In this document: positions 53,321 to 63,217 of the stretch, piece by piece | Layout of the letters: every line of letters starts with the position of its first letter | Position numbering within the stretch: the stretch's first letter is position 1 | From: Arthrobacter burdickii | Lineage (GTDB): Bacteria; Actinomycetota; Actinomycetes; Actinomycetales; Micrococcaceae | DNA length: 64,000 bases | NCBI RefSeq assembly: GCF_030433645.1 | Contig: NZ_JAROCG010000001.1 | Coordinates: 2,976,001-3,040,000 of the forward strand | Reading direction: 5' to 3' | Program-made: the position numbers and the translations under genes | Notes under the pieces: model-generated | Database searches by the model: none | What the model saw: only the letters and a program-made list of their open reading frames with translations | Told to the model about the DNA's origin: nothing

Positions 53321-56300
53321 CTAGTACCCGTAGAAGTGCCGCTCGAAGATGGCACGGCTCCGGCGTGTCATGCGGAGGTAGTCCTCCTCGAGGTCCGATC
53401 CGCTGCCCGGACCGTACCCGCACCACCGGGCGACGGCTTCCAGGTCCCGGCGCGGAGCCGGCAGCAGGTCCGAACCACGTCCGCTCCAGATGACGTTCGC
53501 CCCGCGGATGCGGGTGGCGAGGCTCCAGCTCCCCCGCAGCGTGGCGACGTCCTCCGCGGGGAGCAGGCCCTCCGCCTCGATCACGTCCAGCGCGGCGAGC
53601 GTGGACTGCACCCGCAGGGCGGGGACCGCGGAGGCATGCTGCAGCTGGAGCAGCTGTACGAGCCATTCGACGTCGCTGAGTGCGCCCCGCCCCAGCTTGA
53701 GGTGCCTCGAGGGGTCGGCTCCGCGCGGAAGCCGCTCCGACTCGACACGCGCCTTGATCCGCCGGATCTCGCGGACGTCCGGCTCGCCGAGCTCCCGCGG
53801 GTACCGCACCGGGTCGATGAGATCGATGAATTCCGCGGCGAGCCCGTCGTCGCCCGCGAGGGGACGGGCCCGCAGGAGGGCCTGCGCCTCCCAGACGAGG
53901 GACCAGCGCCGGTAGTACTCGCGGTAGGAGCCGATGGACCGCACCATCGCCCCCTGCTTGCCCTCCGGCCGGAGCGCCGCGTCGATTTCCAGGACCCGCT
54001 CGGCCAGGACCGGCGGCTTGCAGGGCTGGGTGAGCAGTGCAGCCATGCGGGACACCAGGGCCTCAGCCTGCTTCTGCGCCGCTGCCTCGTCGGCCCCCGG
54101 GAACGGCCGGTGCACGTAGATCACGTCCGCATCGGAGCCGTAGGTGATTTCCCGGCCGCCCTGGCGTCCCATCGCCATCACGACGACGTCGGTGAGCTGC
54201 TCCTCCTGACCGAACACCTGGCTCTCCGCCACGTGCAGCGCGCCGAGGATGGCCGCACGGTCCGCGTCGGCGAGAGCCTCCCCCACCTCCGCCTGGGACA
54301 GGAGGTTGGAGCTGTCGGCGATGGCGATGCGCAGCAGCTCCCGGCGGCGGATCAGACGGATCAGGCGGATGGCTTCGCCGGGCTCCGGGTGCCGCGACAT
54401 CTTCGACTGGATCTCCTGCCACTGGGCGTCGAAGGTCTCCGGCACCAGCGCCGCGTCGGATCCGAGCCACTGTGTCGACTCCGGCGACACCTCCAGGAGG
54501 TCGGTGATGAACCGGCTGCTCGACAGGACGGCGCACAGCCTCTCCGCGGCGGCATTGGAGTCCCGGAGCATGCCCAGATACCAGTGGCTGTCACCGAGGG
54601 ATTCGCTGAGCCGGCGGAACCCGAGCAGGCCGGCATCGGGGTCGACGCCGTCCGCGAACCAGCCCAGGAGGATGGGCAACAGCTGCTTCTGCAGCATGGC
54701 GCGGCGCCGCAGGCCGCCGGTCAGTGCCTCGATGTGGCGCATGGCCCCGCGCGGGTCCTGGTAGCCGAGGGCGGCGAGGCGGGCCTGCGCGGCCTCGGCC
54801 GTGAGCTGGACGTCCTCGGGCTGCAGCGTTGCCGCGTTGTTGAGCAGGGGCCGGTAGAAGATCGACTCGTGGAGCCGCTTGACGAGCCTCCGGGTCCGCT
54901 GCCACTTGTCGACGAGGCTCTGCGCGCTCGGTCTCACTGTGACCATGCAGCCCTCGGAGGACCGGGCGAGCGCGCGCAGGGCGGAGTTGTCCTCCGGCAT
55001 GAGGTGCGTCCGGCGCATCTGCGTCAGCTGGATCCGGTGCTCGAGGACCCGCAGGTAGCGGTAGGAGTCGTCGAGGTCCAGCGCGTCCGAACGACCGATG
55101 TATCCGCCGGAGCTGAGCGCACCGATCGCGGTCACCGTATCCCTCACGCGGAGGGATTCGTCGAGCCTCCCGTGGACGAGCTGCAGCAGTTGGACGGTGA
55201 ACTCGACGTCCCGCAGGCCTCCCGGTCCGAGCTTGAGCTGGCGTGCTTCCTCGTCGCGCGGGATGTTGTCGGTGACGCGGCGGCGCATGGCCCTCACCGC
55301 CTCGACGAACCCCTCGCGCTGCGAGGACGCCCAGACGAACGGGGCGATGGCCGCCTCGTAGCGCCGGCCGAGGTCAGGATCCCCTGCGACGGCCCGGGCC
55401 TTGAGGAGCGCCTGGAACTCCCACGTCCTGGCCCACCTCTCGTAGTAGGACACGTGGGACTGCAGTGTCCGTACGAGCTGCCCGTCCTTGCCCTCGGGCC
55501 TCAGGTTCGCATCGACCTCCCACAGGGCGGGTTCCGGCCCCGGCGAGTACACCCCGCGGGACATGCCGGAGGCCAGGCCCGTCCCGATCCTGGTGAGCAG
55601 CGTGTCGTCGAGATCCTCGCCCTCCACGACGTAGACGACGTCGACGTCGGAGATGTAGTTCAGCTCCCGCGCACCGCACTTCCCCATGGCGATCACGGCG
55701 AGCTTCACCCGGGCCACGACGTCGGGCCCGTACACCTCCCCCAGTTCGGCGCGGGCGACGGCGAGGGAGGCTTCCAGGGCGGCGGCTGCGAGGTCCGCGA
55801 GTTCGCGGGCGACGACGGGCAGGTAGTCGACGGGCGCGCGGTGGCAGAGGTCGCGGACCGCAAGGTCCGTCAGAAGGCGTCGATAGGTCACGCGGAGCCT
55901 CTGGTACGCGTCCACACCGAGCCTGCCGGCCACCGGGTTCGCATCGGCGGGTTCGGCGTCGACCGACCGCAGCAGCAGCGCCCGGAGGTCGCCTGGTGCC
56001 ACGTCCGGGAGGGTCGCAGGACTCGGGCGGACGACGTCGAGGTGCTCGGGGTGGCGCATGAGGAACTCGCCGAGCGCCTCGGACGCTCCCAGCAGCCGGA
56101 AGAGGGGGCCGCGCCGACCCTCGTCGGAGAAGGCCGCCAGCGACACCTTGCGGTTGACGGCAAGGAGGCGGACGAGGGACTGCAGCGCCAGGTCCGGGTT
56201 CGCGGCGGCGGCGATCCCTCCGAACAGGGCGTCGTCGTTCAGCCCCTGCAGCTCGGGCGCATCCAGGAAGCGCCTGCTCTTCTCCAGGTCCGTGAAGCCG

Positions 56301-56329
56301 TAACTGATCAGCTTGCGGGTAAGGCTCAT
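53321..56329 (-). CDS. glnE: Bifunctional glutamine synthetase adenylyltransferase/adenylyl-removase
   Basis: 1002 residues with two nucleotidyltransferase domains: the N-terminal one with YISDVDVVYVVEG (deadenylylation in the family) and the C-terminal one with YGSDADVIYVHRP (adenylylation). GDSHWYLGMLRDSNAAAERL and NLRPEGKDGQLVRTL are further family segments. It modifies Tyr402 of GlnA. The start is ATG at 56329, with TAGGGT ending 7 nt upstream on the minus strand, so glnE may have its own leaderless promoter in the 38-bp gap after glnA2. Confidence 0.95.
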   Translation of the reverse strand: MSLTRKLISYGFTDLEKSRRFLDAPELQGLNDDALFGGIAAAANPDLALQSLVRLLAVNRKVSLAAFSDEGRRGPLFRLLGASEALGEFLMRHPEHLDVVRPSPATLPDVAPGDLRALLLRSVDAEPADANPVAGRLGVDAYQRLRVTYRRLLTDLAVRDLCHRAPVDYLPVVARELADLAAAALEASLAVARAELGEVYGPDVVARVKLAVIAMGKCGARELNYISDVDVVYVVEGEDLDDTLLTRIGTGLASGMSRGVYSPGPEPALWEVDANLRPEGKDGQLVRTLQSHVSYYERWARTWEFQALLKARAVAGDPDLGRRYEAAIAPFVWASSQREGFVEAVRAMRRRVTDNIPRDEEARQLKLGPGGLRDVEFTVQLLQLVHGRLDESLRVRDTVTAIGALSSGGYIGRSDALDLDDSYRYLRVLEHRIQLTQMRRTHLMPEDNSALRALARSSEGCMVTVRPSAQSLVDKWQRTRRLVKRLHESIFYRPLLNNAATLQPEDVQLTAEAAQARLAALGYQDPRGAMRHIEALTGGLRRRAMLQKQLLPILLGWFADGVDPDAGLLGFRRLSESLGDSHWYLGMLRDSNAAAERLCAVLSSSRFITDLLEVSPESTQWLGSDAALVPETFDAQWQEIQSKMSRHPEPGEAIRLIRLIRRRELLRIAIADSSNLLSQAEVGEALADADRAAILGALHVAESQVFGQEEQLTDVVVMAMGRQGGREITYGSDADVIYVHRPFPGADEAAAQKQAEALVSRMAALLTQPCKPPVLAERVLEIDAALRPEGKQGAMVRSIGSYREYYRRWSLVWEAQALLRARPLAGDDGLAAEFIDLIDPVRYPRELGEPDVREIRRIKARVESERLPRGADPSRHLKLGRGALSDVEWLVQLLQLQHASAVPALRVQSTLAALDVIEAEGLLPAEDVATLRGSWSLATRIRGANVIWSGRGSDLLPAPRRDLEAVARWCGYGPGSGSDLEEDYLRMTRRSRAIFERHFYGY

Positions 56330-56335
56330 GGGCCA

Positions 56336-56341
56336 ACCCTA
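56336..56341 (-). promoter_or_regulatory. -10 element TAGGGT in front of glnE
   Basis: Ends 7 nt before the glnE ATG, in the short glnA2-glnE gap. It suggests an internal leaderless promoter. Confidence 0.45.
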
Positions 56342-56367
56342 GCCAAGCGCCGGAGATGCACGCAGGC

Positions 56368-57708
56368 CTACAGGATGTTGAGGTTCCTGCGCAGCTCGTA
56401 CGGCGTCACCTGGATGCGGTAGTCGTGCCACTCGGCGCGCTTGTTGCGGAGGAAGTTCTCGAACACCTGCTCCCCCAGGATGTCCGCGACGAGCTCCGAT
56501 TCCTCCATCACCCGGATGGCGTCGTGCAGGCTGGCCGGGAGCGGGTCGTGCCCCATCGCCCGGCGCTCCGCGGCGGTCAGGCTCCAGACGTCGTCCTCCG
56601 CGGCGGGCGGCAGCTCGTAGCCCTCCTCGATGCCCTTGAGGCCGGCACCCAGCAGCACCGAGTAGGCGAGGTAGGGGTTGCTCGCCGAGTCGATGCCGCG
56701 GTACTCGATGCGCGCGGACTGGCCCTTGTTGGGCTTGTACAGCGGCACGCGGACCAGGGCCGAGCGGTTGTTGTGGCCCCAGGACAGGTAACTCGGCGCT
56801 TCGCCGCCGCCCCACAGGCGCTTGAACGAGTTGACGAACTGGTTGGTCACGGCCGTGAACTCGGGCGCGTGCCGCAGGATGCCGGCGATGAACTGGCGAG
56901 CGGTCTTCGACAGCTGGAACTCGGCGCCCGCCTCGAAGAAGGCGTTGGTGTCACCCTCGAACAGGGAGAAGTGGGTGTGCATGCCCGAGCCCGGGTGCTC
57001 GGAGAAGGGCTTGGGCATGAAGGTCGCGTAGCTGCCGGAGGTGAGCGCGACCTCCTTGATGACGGTCCGGAACGTCATGATGTTGTCCGCGGTCTGGAGC
57101 GCATCCGCGTACCGCAGGTCGATCTCGTTCTGCCCCGGCCCGGCCTCGTGGTGGCTGAACTCGACCGAGATGCCCACGGACTCGAGCATCGCGACCGCCG
57201 TCCTGCGGAAGTCCTGGGCCACCCCGCCCGGAACGTGGTCGAAGTAGCCGGCCGAGTCCACGGGCACGGGCTGGCCGTCGGGGCCGAGCTCCGCCGACTT
57301 CAGCAGGTAGAACTCGATCTCCGGGTGGGTGTAGCAGGTGAAGCCCATGTCGGCAGCCTTCGCCAGGGTCTTCTTGAGGACGCCACGCGGGTCCGCGGTG
57401 GACGGCTGGCCGTCCGGCGTCAGGATGTCGCAGAACATCCGCGACGTCTGTTCCTTGTCACCGCGCCACGGCAGGATCTGGAACGTGGTCGGATCGGGCT
57501 GGGCCAGCATGTCCGATTCGTAGACCCGGGCGAGTCCCTCGATGGATGATCCGTCGAACCCGAGGCCCTCCTCGAAGGCGCCTTCGACCTCGGCAGGAGC
57601 CAGGGCGACGGACTTCAGCGAGCCGACGACGTCGGTGAACCACAGACGCACGTAGCGGACGTCGCGCTCCTCGATCGTTCGCAGTACGAACTCCTGCTGC
57701 CGGTCCAT
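56368..57708 (-). CDS. glnA2: Glutamine synthetase, GlnA2 type
   Basis: 446 residues with the GS motifs FDGSSIEGLARV, HPEIEFYLL, FSHHEAGPGQNEIDLRYADAL and GSGMHTHFSLFEGD. At the position of the adenylylated Tyr of GlnA it has DDVWSLTAAER, so the target Tyr is absent and GlnE should not control it. This pattern and the length match actinobacterial GlnA2 (type I-alpha-like), for which GS activity has been weak or directed at other amines in some species. The start is ATG at 57708 with GAGGG 6 bp upstream rather than ATG 57720. In an operon with glnE. Confidence 0.92.
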   Translation of the reverse strand: MDRQQEFVLRTIEERDVRYVRLWFTDVVGSLKSVALAPAEVEGAFEEGLGFDGSSIEGLARVYESDMLAQPDPTTFQILPWRGDKEQTSRMFCDILTPDGQPSTADPRGVLKKTLAKAADMGFTCYTHPEIEFYLLKSAELGPDGQPVPVDSAGYFDHVPGGVAQDFRRTAVAMLESVGISVEFSHHEAGPGQNEIDLRYADALQTADNIMTFRTVIKEVALTSGSYATFMPKPFSEHPGSGMHTHFSLFEGDTNAFFEAGAEFQLSKTARQFIAGILRHAPEFTAVTNQFVNSFKRLWGGGEAPSYLSWGHNNRSALVRVPLYKPNKGQSARIEYRGIDSASNPYLAYSVLLGAGLKGIEEGYELPPAAEDDVWSLTAAERRAMGHDPLPASLHDAIRVMEESELVADILGEQVFENFLRNKRAEWHDYRIQVTPYELRRNLNIL

Positions 57709-57988
57709 GACCACCCTCATTCCTTGACTCGTCGCCCAGGCCGCCCCGTCCGGGCAGCGGGCTGTCCATGCCCGACGTCGTGCGCGTCCGGCTGCACCGT
57801 TCCCGGGGCGCGGATGCGCCTCGTGCGCGCGTGCGCCTGCCGTCAACACTCTACTGACCCGCGCGCTGATGAGGCGCACCGTGCCCACCCCGTTGCGTCG
57901 CGCCGGAAATCCCTGGCGGACACTATGCACCGTCCACGGCCGGCCCCGGGGAGGATCCGCCTCCGGGGACCGCAGGCAGAGGGTCCAG

Positions 57989-57994
57989 TAGTCT
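57989..57994 (+). promoter_or_regulatory. -10 element TAGTCT of panB
   Basis: Ends 7 nt before the ATG at 58001, with no ribosome-binding site in between; a leaderless mRNA is likely. Confidence 0.5.
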
Positions 57995-58000
57995 CATGGC

Positions 58001-58891
58001 ATGACTTCCGCGGAATTGCCAGCCCCCTACGGAGAGGGAGCAGCCACGACGACGCCGGCCCGGGAGGCGACCTCTCCTGCCGCCCCCGCGATGCCGGCCG
58101 GCCGGATCCGGATCCACCATCTGCAGCAGGCCAAGGACCAGGGCAGGCACTTCGCCATGCTGACGGCCTACGACCAGTACGCGGCACAGGTCTTCGACGA
58201 GGCCGGCATCGAGGTCCTCCTGGTCGGTGACTCGGCGGCCAACAACGTCCTGGGTCACGCCACGACCCTGCCCATCACGCTCGACGAGATGATCCTCTTC
58301 AGCCGTGCCGTCAGCAGGGCGACGACGCGGGCCATCGTCGTGGCCGACCTTCCTTTCGGTAGCTACGAAGTATCGCCCCAGCAGGCCGTCGAGTCCTCCG
58401 TGCGCCTGCTCAAGGAGGGGCTGGTCCACGCCGTGAAGATGGAGGGTGGCGCGGACTACGCGGACACCGTCCGCGCCCTCGTCCGCGCGGGCATCCCGGT
58501 CATGGCCCACATCGGGTTCACTCCGCAGAGCGAGCACGCGCTCGGCGGCTACCGCGTGCAGGGCCGCGGGGAGGCGTCCCAGCGCATCGTCGACGACGCC
58601 GTCGCGCTCGCCGACGCAGGGGCATTCTGCGTGCTGATGGAGATGGTGCCCGCCGAGACCGCGAACGCGGTCGACGCGGCCGTTCGCGTCCCGACGATCG
58701 GCATCGGCGCGGGCCCGGGCACGACGGGCCAGGTGCTGGTGTGGCAGGACATGGCCGGGCTGCGCGGCGGCCGGCAGGCGAAGTTCGTCAAGCAGTACGC
58801 CGACGTCCGGAGCGTCCTCTCCGATGCGGCCCGCGCCTATGCCGACGACGTGCGTGCAGGCACGTTCCCCGGCCCAGACCACACCTTCTAG
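58001..58891 (+). CDS. panB: 3-methyl-2-oxobutanoate hydroxymethyltransferase
   Basis: 296 residues. Makes ketopantoate for pantothenate/CoA synthesis. The metal/substrate segments are LLVGDSAANNVLGHATTLPIT, VKMEGG, PVMAHIGFTPQS and LMEMVPAETANA. The GDS motif has AANNVL in place of the usual LGMVVL, a variation seen in actinobacterial enzymes. An N-terminal extension of about 30 residues precedes the barrel. The start is fixed by the -10 element at 57989-57994. It stands apart from other pan genes. Confidence 0.93.
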   Translation: MTSAELPAPYGEGAATTTPAREATSPAAPAMPAGRIRIHHLQQAKDQGRHFAMLTAYDQYAAQVFDEAGIEVLLVGDSAANNVLGHATTLPITLDEMILFSRAVSRATTRAIVVADLPFGSYEVSPQQAVESSVRLLKEGLVHAVKMEGGADYADTVRALVRAGIPVMAHIGFTPQSEHALGGYRVQGRGEASQRIVDDAVALADAGAFCVLMEMVPAETANAVDAAVRVPTIGIGAGPGTTGQVLVWQDMAGLRGGRQAKFVKQYADVRSVLSDAARAYADDVRAGTFPGPDHTF

Positions 58892-58923
58892 CTGTACACC
58901 CGGCCCGTACTCCGGCCTGTACA

Positions 58924-58959
58924 CCCGGGCCCCTCCACCTGACGGAGCGCGAGCCCGGG
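58924..58959. terminator. Hairpin between convergent panB and SPOR genes
   Basis: CCCGGGC (58924-58930) pairs with GCCCGGG (58953-58959), with an inner CTCC/GGAG pairing. A moderate terminator candidate. Confidence 0.4.
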
Positions 58960-58969
58960 CCGATAATCC

Positions 58970-59128
58970 CTAGTCGTCCTTGTCCCAGGCATCGTTGCGC
59001 TGCTGGACCTTCTCGAGGGCCTTCTCGGCTTCGGCCCGCGTCGCATACGGCCCGATCAGCTGGGACCAGTCCGACTGCCGGTCCTCTTCGACCTCGTGCG
59101 TGCGAACGTTGAACCAGTACTCCGTCAT
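58970..59128 (-). CDS. Small SPOR-like peptide
   Basis: 52 residues, [20 protein letters not shown] onward, then [22 protein letters not shown]. The GPYxTRAEAExAL pattern is that of SPOR-type domains, here stripped to about one repeat and without a membrane anchor; function unknown. The start is ATG at 59128 with GAGGAGG 5 bp upstream, which decides against a longer reading. Common near panB/map in Micrococcaceae-type genomes as far as I recall. Confidence 0.78.
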   Translation of the reverse strand: MTEYWFNVRTHEVEEDRQSDWSQLIGPYATRAEAEKALEKVQQRNDAWDKDD

Positions 59129-59207
59129 GGCGACCTCCTCGATCCGTGGCATCCGGCCGTGTCATCCGGCGATCACGCGCCTTTCAGCCGGTGACCCGAG
59201 CCCGCTA

Positions 59208-59213
59208 TAGGAT
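59208..59213 (+). promoter_or_regulatory. -10 element TAGGAT of map
   Basis: Ends 8 nt before the ATG at 59221. AAGGGT directly abuts the ATG and is too close to serve as a normal ribosome site, so a leaderless start is favoured. Confidence 0.5.
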
Positions 59214-59220
59214 CAAGGGT

Positions 59221-60099
59221 ATGCCCCAGTCCTCCCCCACCGCTCCCCTTGGGACCCTGACCCCCGGCACCCTCTCGCCCCAGCGCCCCGTTCCCCCCGG
59301 CATCCCGCGCCCCGAATACGTGGGCCGCAAGGCGCCCGTCCCGTTCACGGGCTCCGAGGTCAAGACGCCGGAGACCATCGAGAAGATCCGCATCGCCGGC
59401 AGGATCGCCGCCCAGGCCATCGTCGAGGTCGGGAAGCACGCGGAACCCGGCGTCACCACGGACTCCCTGGACCGCATCGGACACGAGTTCCTCCTGGACC
59501 ACGGCGCCTACCCGTCGACCCTCGGGTACCGGGGCTTCCCGAAGTCGCTGTGTTCATCCCTCAACGAGGTCATCTGCCACGGCATCCCCGACTCCACGGA
59601 ACTCAGGGACGGCGACATCCTCAACATCGACATCACCGCGTACAAGGACGGCGTGCACGGGGACACCAACTACACCTTCTGCATCGGCGACGTGGACGAG
59701 GAGTCCCGCCTCCTCGTCGAGCGCACGCAGGAGTCCCTCAACCGCGCGATCCGGGCCGTCGCGCCCGGACGCGAGATCAACGTCATAGGACGCACCATCG
59801 AGTCCTACGCGAAGCGCTTCGGTTATGGTGTTGTCCGTGACTTCACCGGGCACGGCGTCGGAGAAGCGTTCCACACGGGCCTGATCATCCCGCACTACGA
59901 CGCCGCCCCCGCCTACAACCGCGTCATCGAGCCGGGCATGGTCTTCACCATCGAACCGATGCTGACGCTCGGGACCATCGACTGGACCATGTGGGCGGAC
60001 GACTGGACCGTCGTCACGAAGGACCGGAAGAGGACGGCGCAGTTCGAGCACACGCTCGTCGTCACCGACCGCGGCGCGGAGATCCTGACCCTGCCCTAG
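59221..60099 (+). CDS. map: Type I methionyl aminopeptidase, housekeeping copy
   Basis: 292 residues with an N-terminal Pro-rich extension of about 45 residues ([14 protein letters not shown]) as in actinobacterial MapA. Ligands are Asp137, Asp148, His211 (TGHGVGEAF), Glu245 and Glu276, with His120 in ICHGIP. It should be the main enzyme for N-terminal methionine removal. The start is ATG at 59221. Compare the extension-free paralogue at 8633-9406. Confidence 0.94.
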   Translation: MPQSSPTAPLGTLTPGTLSPQRPVPPGIPRPEYVGRKAPVPFTGSEVKTPETIEKIRIAGRIAAQAIVEVGKHAEPGVTTDSLDRIGHEFLLDHGAYPSTLGYRGFPKSLCSSLNEVICHGIPDSTELRDGDILNIDITAYKDGVHGDTNYTFCIGDVDEESRLLVERTQESLNRAIRAVAPGREINVIGRTIESYAKRFGYGVVRDFTGHGVGEAFHTGLIIPHYDAAPAYNRVIEPGMVFTIEPMLTLGTIDWTMWADDWTVVTKDRKRTAQFEHTLVVTDRGAEILTLP

Positions 60100-60187
60100 C
60101 GCAGCCGCCCCGCGGACCCTGCCCGCACACCGCACCACCCCCATTCCGGCTAGCGCCGGCCGCCCAACCACTCGTCGACGGAGAATC

Positions 60188-61045
60188 ATGGCCAAGGACA
60201 CCGACAAGAAGAAATCGAAGAAGCTCCCCGCAACGGTGATCGGAGTCGATATCGGCGGCACGGGCATCAAGGGCGGCATCGTCGACCTCGAGAAGGGCGT
60301 GATCGTCGGGGAGCGCTACCGCATCCCCACACCCAAGCCGTCCACGCCCGAGGCTGTCGCCGAGGTCGTCGCCCAGATCGTCGCCGAGCTCTCCTCGCGG
60401 CCGGAGGGTCCCGCCGCCGACGTGCCCGTCGGCGTCACCTTCCCGGCCATCATCCAGCACGGCGTCGCCCGCTCGGCGGCGAACGTCGACAAGAGCTGGG
60501 TCAACACCGACGTCGATGCCCTCTTCACGAAGGTCCTCGGACGGGACGTCCACGTCATCAACGACGCCGACGCGGCAGGGCTCGCGGAGGTCCGCTACGG
60601 CGCGGGCAAGGGCAAGATGGGGACCGTCCTGGTCATCACCCTCGGGACGGGCATCGGCTCCGCCTTCATCTTCGACGGGCGGCTGGTCCCCAACGCCGAA
60701 CTCGGTCACCTGGAGATCGACGGGTACGACGCCGAGACGAAGGCATCAGCCGTGGCTCGCGAGCGGGACGGGATCGACTGGGACGAATACGCCGTGCGGC
60801 TCCAGCGCTACTTCTCGCACGTCGAGTTCCTCTTCTCGCCCGAGCTGTTCATCGTGGGCGGCGGCATCTCGAAGCGGAGCAGCGAGTACCTGCCGTCCCT
60901 CCAACTGCGCACCCCGATCATCCCGGCACAGCTGAAGAACCACGCCGGCATCGTGGGCGGCGCCCTGCAGGCGGCGCTGCTCCTGGGCACCAAGCGCCAT
61001 ACGGCAGCCGGCGCCCTCGCCCTGACCCCACCCGACCTGGGCTGA
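60188..61045 (+). CDS. ppgK: Polyphosphate glucokinase
   Basis: A 285-residue ROK-fold kinase that phosphorylates glucose with polyphosphate (or ATP). It has the phosphate-binding GVDIGGTGIKGGIVD, the DVHVINDADAAGLAEVRYG segment with the catalytic Asp, and TLGTGIGSAFIFDG. It lacks the zinc motif of ROK regulators and has no helix-turn-helix. The start is ATG at 60188 with GGAG 4 bp upstream. A very strong terminator follows. Confidence 0.92.
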   Translation: MAKDTDKKKSKKLPATVIGVDIGGTGIKGGIVDLEKGVIVGERYRIPTPKPSTPEAVAEVVAQIVAELSSRPEGPAADVPVGVTFPAIIQHGVARSAANVDKSWVNTDVDALFTKVLGRDVHVINDADAAGLAEVRYGAGKGKMGTVLVITLGTGIGSAFIFDGRLVPNAELGHLEIDGYDAETKASAVARERDGIDWDEYAVRLQRYFSHVEFLFSPELFIVGGGISKRSSEYLPSLQLRTPIIPAQLKNHAGIVGGALQAALLLGTKRHTAAGALALTPPDLG

Positions 61046-61061
61046 GGCGACCCTGAACTGA

Positions 61062-61104
61062 CAGAGGAGCCCGGTACGGCAGCACGCCGTACCGGGCTCC
61101 TCTG
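61062..61104. terminator. Bidirectional terminator between ppgK and nrdR
   Basis: A perfect 19-bp stem (61062-61080 with 61086-61104) around AGCAC, between convergent genes. Confidence 0.88.
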
Positions 61105-61170
61105 CGTCGAACGTGGTGCCGGTGGTGGCGTCGGCTTCCCCTCCGCAGCCACCACCGGGGTTCTGGGGCG

Positions 61171-61668
61171 CTAGTGCGCCGTCAACGGCCTCCGCGCCCC
61201 GCTGGGCACGCGCTCGTTGTCCTTCGCCTGCTGGCGGAGGGTCTGGATGGCCTCTTCGAAGTCCTCGAGTGATTCGAAGCCCTGGTAGACGCTGGCGAAG
61301 CGCAGGTACGCGATCTGGTCCAGCTTGCGCAGCGGCCCGAGGATGGCGAGTCCCACCTCGTGTGCGTCGATCTCGGCGACGCCGCTGGCACGGACGTTCT
61401 CCTCGACCTCCTGCGCCAGGAGCGCGAGGTCGTCCTCGGTCACCGGCCGGCCCTGGCATGCCTTGCGGACACCGTTGATGATCTTCATCCGGCTGAACGG
61501 CTCACCGGCGCCCGAGCGCTTGATGACGCTCAGGCTCGTGGTCTCCACGGTGCTGAAGCGGCGGCCGCACTGCGGGCAGAGGCGACGGCGGCGGATGGCC
61601 GACCCGTCGTCGGCGAGGCGGCTGTCGACGACCCGGGAGTCGGGGTTGCGGCAGTACGGACAGTACAT
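61171..61668 (-). CDS. nrdR: Transcriptional repressor of ribonucleotide reductase genes
   Basis: 165 residues: a zinc ribbon ([15 protein letters not shown], then [12 protein letters not shown]) and an ATP-cone domain ([16 protein letters not shown] onward), which senses ATP/dATP. It represses nrd genes. The C-terminal tail of about 20 residues is polar. The start is ATG at 61668 with GGGGAGGGG upstream. NrdR-like boxes in its own promoter suggest autoregulation. hisD lies upstream on the same strand. Confidence 0.95.
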   Translation of the reverse strand: MYCPYCRNPDSRVVDSRLADDGSAIRRRRLCPQCGRRFSTVETTSLSVIKRSGAGEPFSRMKIINGVRKACQGRPVTEDDLALLAQEVEENVRASGVAEIDAHEVGLAILGPLRKLDQIAYLRFASVYQGFESLEDFEEAIQTLRQQAKDNERVPSGARRPLTAH

Positions 61669-61703
61669 GGCTCCCCTCCCCGTCGCTAGCGATCGTCCTG
61701 CTC

Positions 61704-61758
61704 ATTTTAGGACTACATGTGGTGAAACAACAACACTGTAATTACCAGATATTGTGCC
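61704..61758 (-). promoter_or_regulatory. nrdR promoter with two NrdR-like boxes
   Basis: On the minus strand, TTGTTG (61728-61733), an 18-nt spacer and TAAAAT (61704-61709) form a promoter. Two similar 12-mers, CTACATGTGGTG at 61713-61724 and CCAGATATTGTG at 61745-61756, lie 32 bp apart, the spacing of about three helical turns usual for paired NrdR boxes. The first sits in the promoter spacer. Confidence 0.6.
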
Positions 61759-61776
61759 TGAGGTACGCCAGGAGGC

Positions 61777-63141
61777 TCAGAGGGCGTCGTCGAAGCGGGC
61801 CGTGACCGCCTCGCCGTGCGCGGGCAGGTTCTCCGCACGCGACAGCGCGACGATCGAGGACGACACCTCGCGCAACGCCTCGCGGTCATAGTCGACGAGC
61901 TGGACGGCACGCAGGAAGGTCGTGACGTTCAGGCCCGAGGCGAAGGCCGCGGTCCCGCTGGTCGGCAGGACGTGGTTCGATCCGGCGCAGTAGTCACCCA
62001 GGCTGACGGGGCTGTAGTTGCCCACGAAGATGGCGCCCGCATTGCGGATCCGTCCTGCCACGGCCCGCGCGTCCGCCGTCTGGATCTCGAGGTGCTCGGC
62101 GGCGTAGGCATCGCATACGGCGATGCCGTGGTCGAGGTCGTCGACGAGGATCACGCCCGACTGGGGACCCGAGAGAGCCGTACGGACCCGGTCGGCGTGC
62201 CGTGTGGAGGCGGCGCGCCCCTGGAGGGCCTCGACGACGGCGGCCGCGAGGTCCTCGGAGTCCGTCACCAGGACCGACGCGGCCTGCGGATCGTGCTCCG
62301 ACTGGCTCACGAGGTCGGCGGCGACGAGGCCGGCGTCGGCCGTGGCATCCGCGAGGACCGCGATCTCCGTGGTGCCCGCCTCCGAGTCGATGCCGACCCG
62401 CCCGCGGACCAGGCGCTTGGCCGTGGCGACGAAGACGTTGCCCGGACCGGTGATGACGTTGACCGGATCGATGGCGTGCTGCCCGGAGCCGTCGCCCTCC
62501 CCCTCGATGCCGTAGGCGAGGGCCGCGATGGCCTGGGCCCCGCCCATCGCGTACACCTCGGTGATGCCGAGCATCGATGCCGCGGCGAGGATGACCGGGT
62601 GCGGCCAGCCGCCGAACTCCTTCTGCGGTGGCGATGCGAGGGCGATCGAGCCGACGCCGGCGGCCTGCGCAGGCACCACGTTCATCACCACGGAGGACGG
62701 ATAGACCGCCAGTCCGCCGGGGACGTAGAGCCCCACGCGGTCCACCGCGATCCACTTGTGCGTGAGGCGGGCTCCGGGGGCGACCTCCACCTCGACGTCG
62801 TCCGGGACCTGCGCCCGGGCGAAGACACGCGCGCGCCGGATCGCTTCCTCGAGTGCCGCACGCACCGGGGCGTCGAGTCCGGCGACAGCCGCTTCGATGA
62901 TCCCGGCCGGCACGCGGGGGTGCTCCCGCTCGACGCCGTCGAACCGCCGGGCGAAGTCCCGCAGAGCGTCGAGGCCACGCGACCGGACGTCGTCGATGAT
63001 GGCCTGGACGGCCGCCTCGGAGGAGGAGGCGCTGGCGGCTGCCCGGGGCATGGCGCCCTTCAGCTCGCCCGGGGACAGGGTCCGCCCGCGCAGGTCGATG
63101 GTGCGGAAGCCGACGGTCGGGGTGGTGGGCGCTGGATTCAC
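61777..63141 (-). CDS. hisD: Histidinol dehydrogenase
   Basis: A 454-residue zinc enzyme for the last two steps of histidine synthesis. It has [57 protein letters not shown] and SQSEHDPQA as in the family. The start is GTG at 63141, with TAGACT ending 7 nt upstream on the minus strand (leaderless). No other his gene is in view. Confidence 0.95.
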   Translation of the reverse strand: MNPAPTTPTVGFRTIDLRGRTLSPGELKGAMPRAAASASSSEAAVQAIIDDVRSRGLDALRDFARRFDGVEREHPRVPAGIIEAAVAGLDAPVRAALEEAIRRARVFARAQVPDDVEVEVAPGARLTHKWIAVDRVGLYVPGGLAVYPSSVVMNVVPAQAAGVGSIALASPPQKEFGGWPHPVILAAASMLGITEVYAMGGAQAIAALAYGIEGEGDGSGQHAIDPVNVITGPGNVFVATAKRLVRGRVGIDSEAGTTEIAVLADATADAGLVAADLVSQSEHDPQAASVLVTDSEDLAAAVVEALQGRAASTRHADRVRTALSGPQSGVILVDDLDHGIAVCDAYAAEHLEIQTADARAVAGRIRNAGAIFVGNYSPVSLGDYCAGSNHVLPTSGTAAFASGLNVTTFLRAVQLVDYDREALREVSSSIVALSRAENLPAHGEAVTARFDDAL

Positions 63142-63147
63142 CCTGAG

Positions 63148-63153
63148 AGTCTA
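63148..63153 (-). promoter_or_regulatory. -10 element TAGACT of hisD
   Basis: Ends 7 nt before the hisD GTG at 63141, consistent with a leaderless mRNA. Confidence 0.5.
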
Positions 63154-63217
63154 CCGGGAGGGCAGGGAGCGCACATTTATGGGGTCGGCCCGGTCAGCCT
63201 CGCCGCCCGCGGAGCGC

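Noticed and set aside
53336..56422. Very long open frame antisense to glnE (and similar mirrors opposite the Pat-like gene, cydDC and parE)
   Set aside because: High third-position GC keeps antisense frames open; the products are Arg/His/Val-rich with no domains, while the opposite strand encodes clear family proteins.
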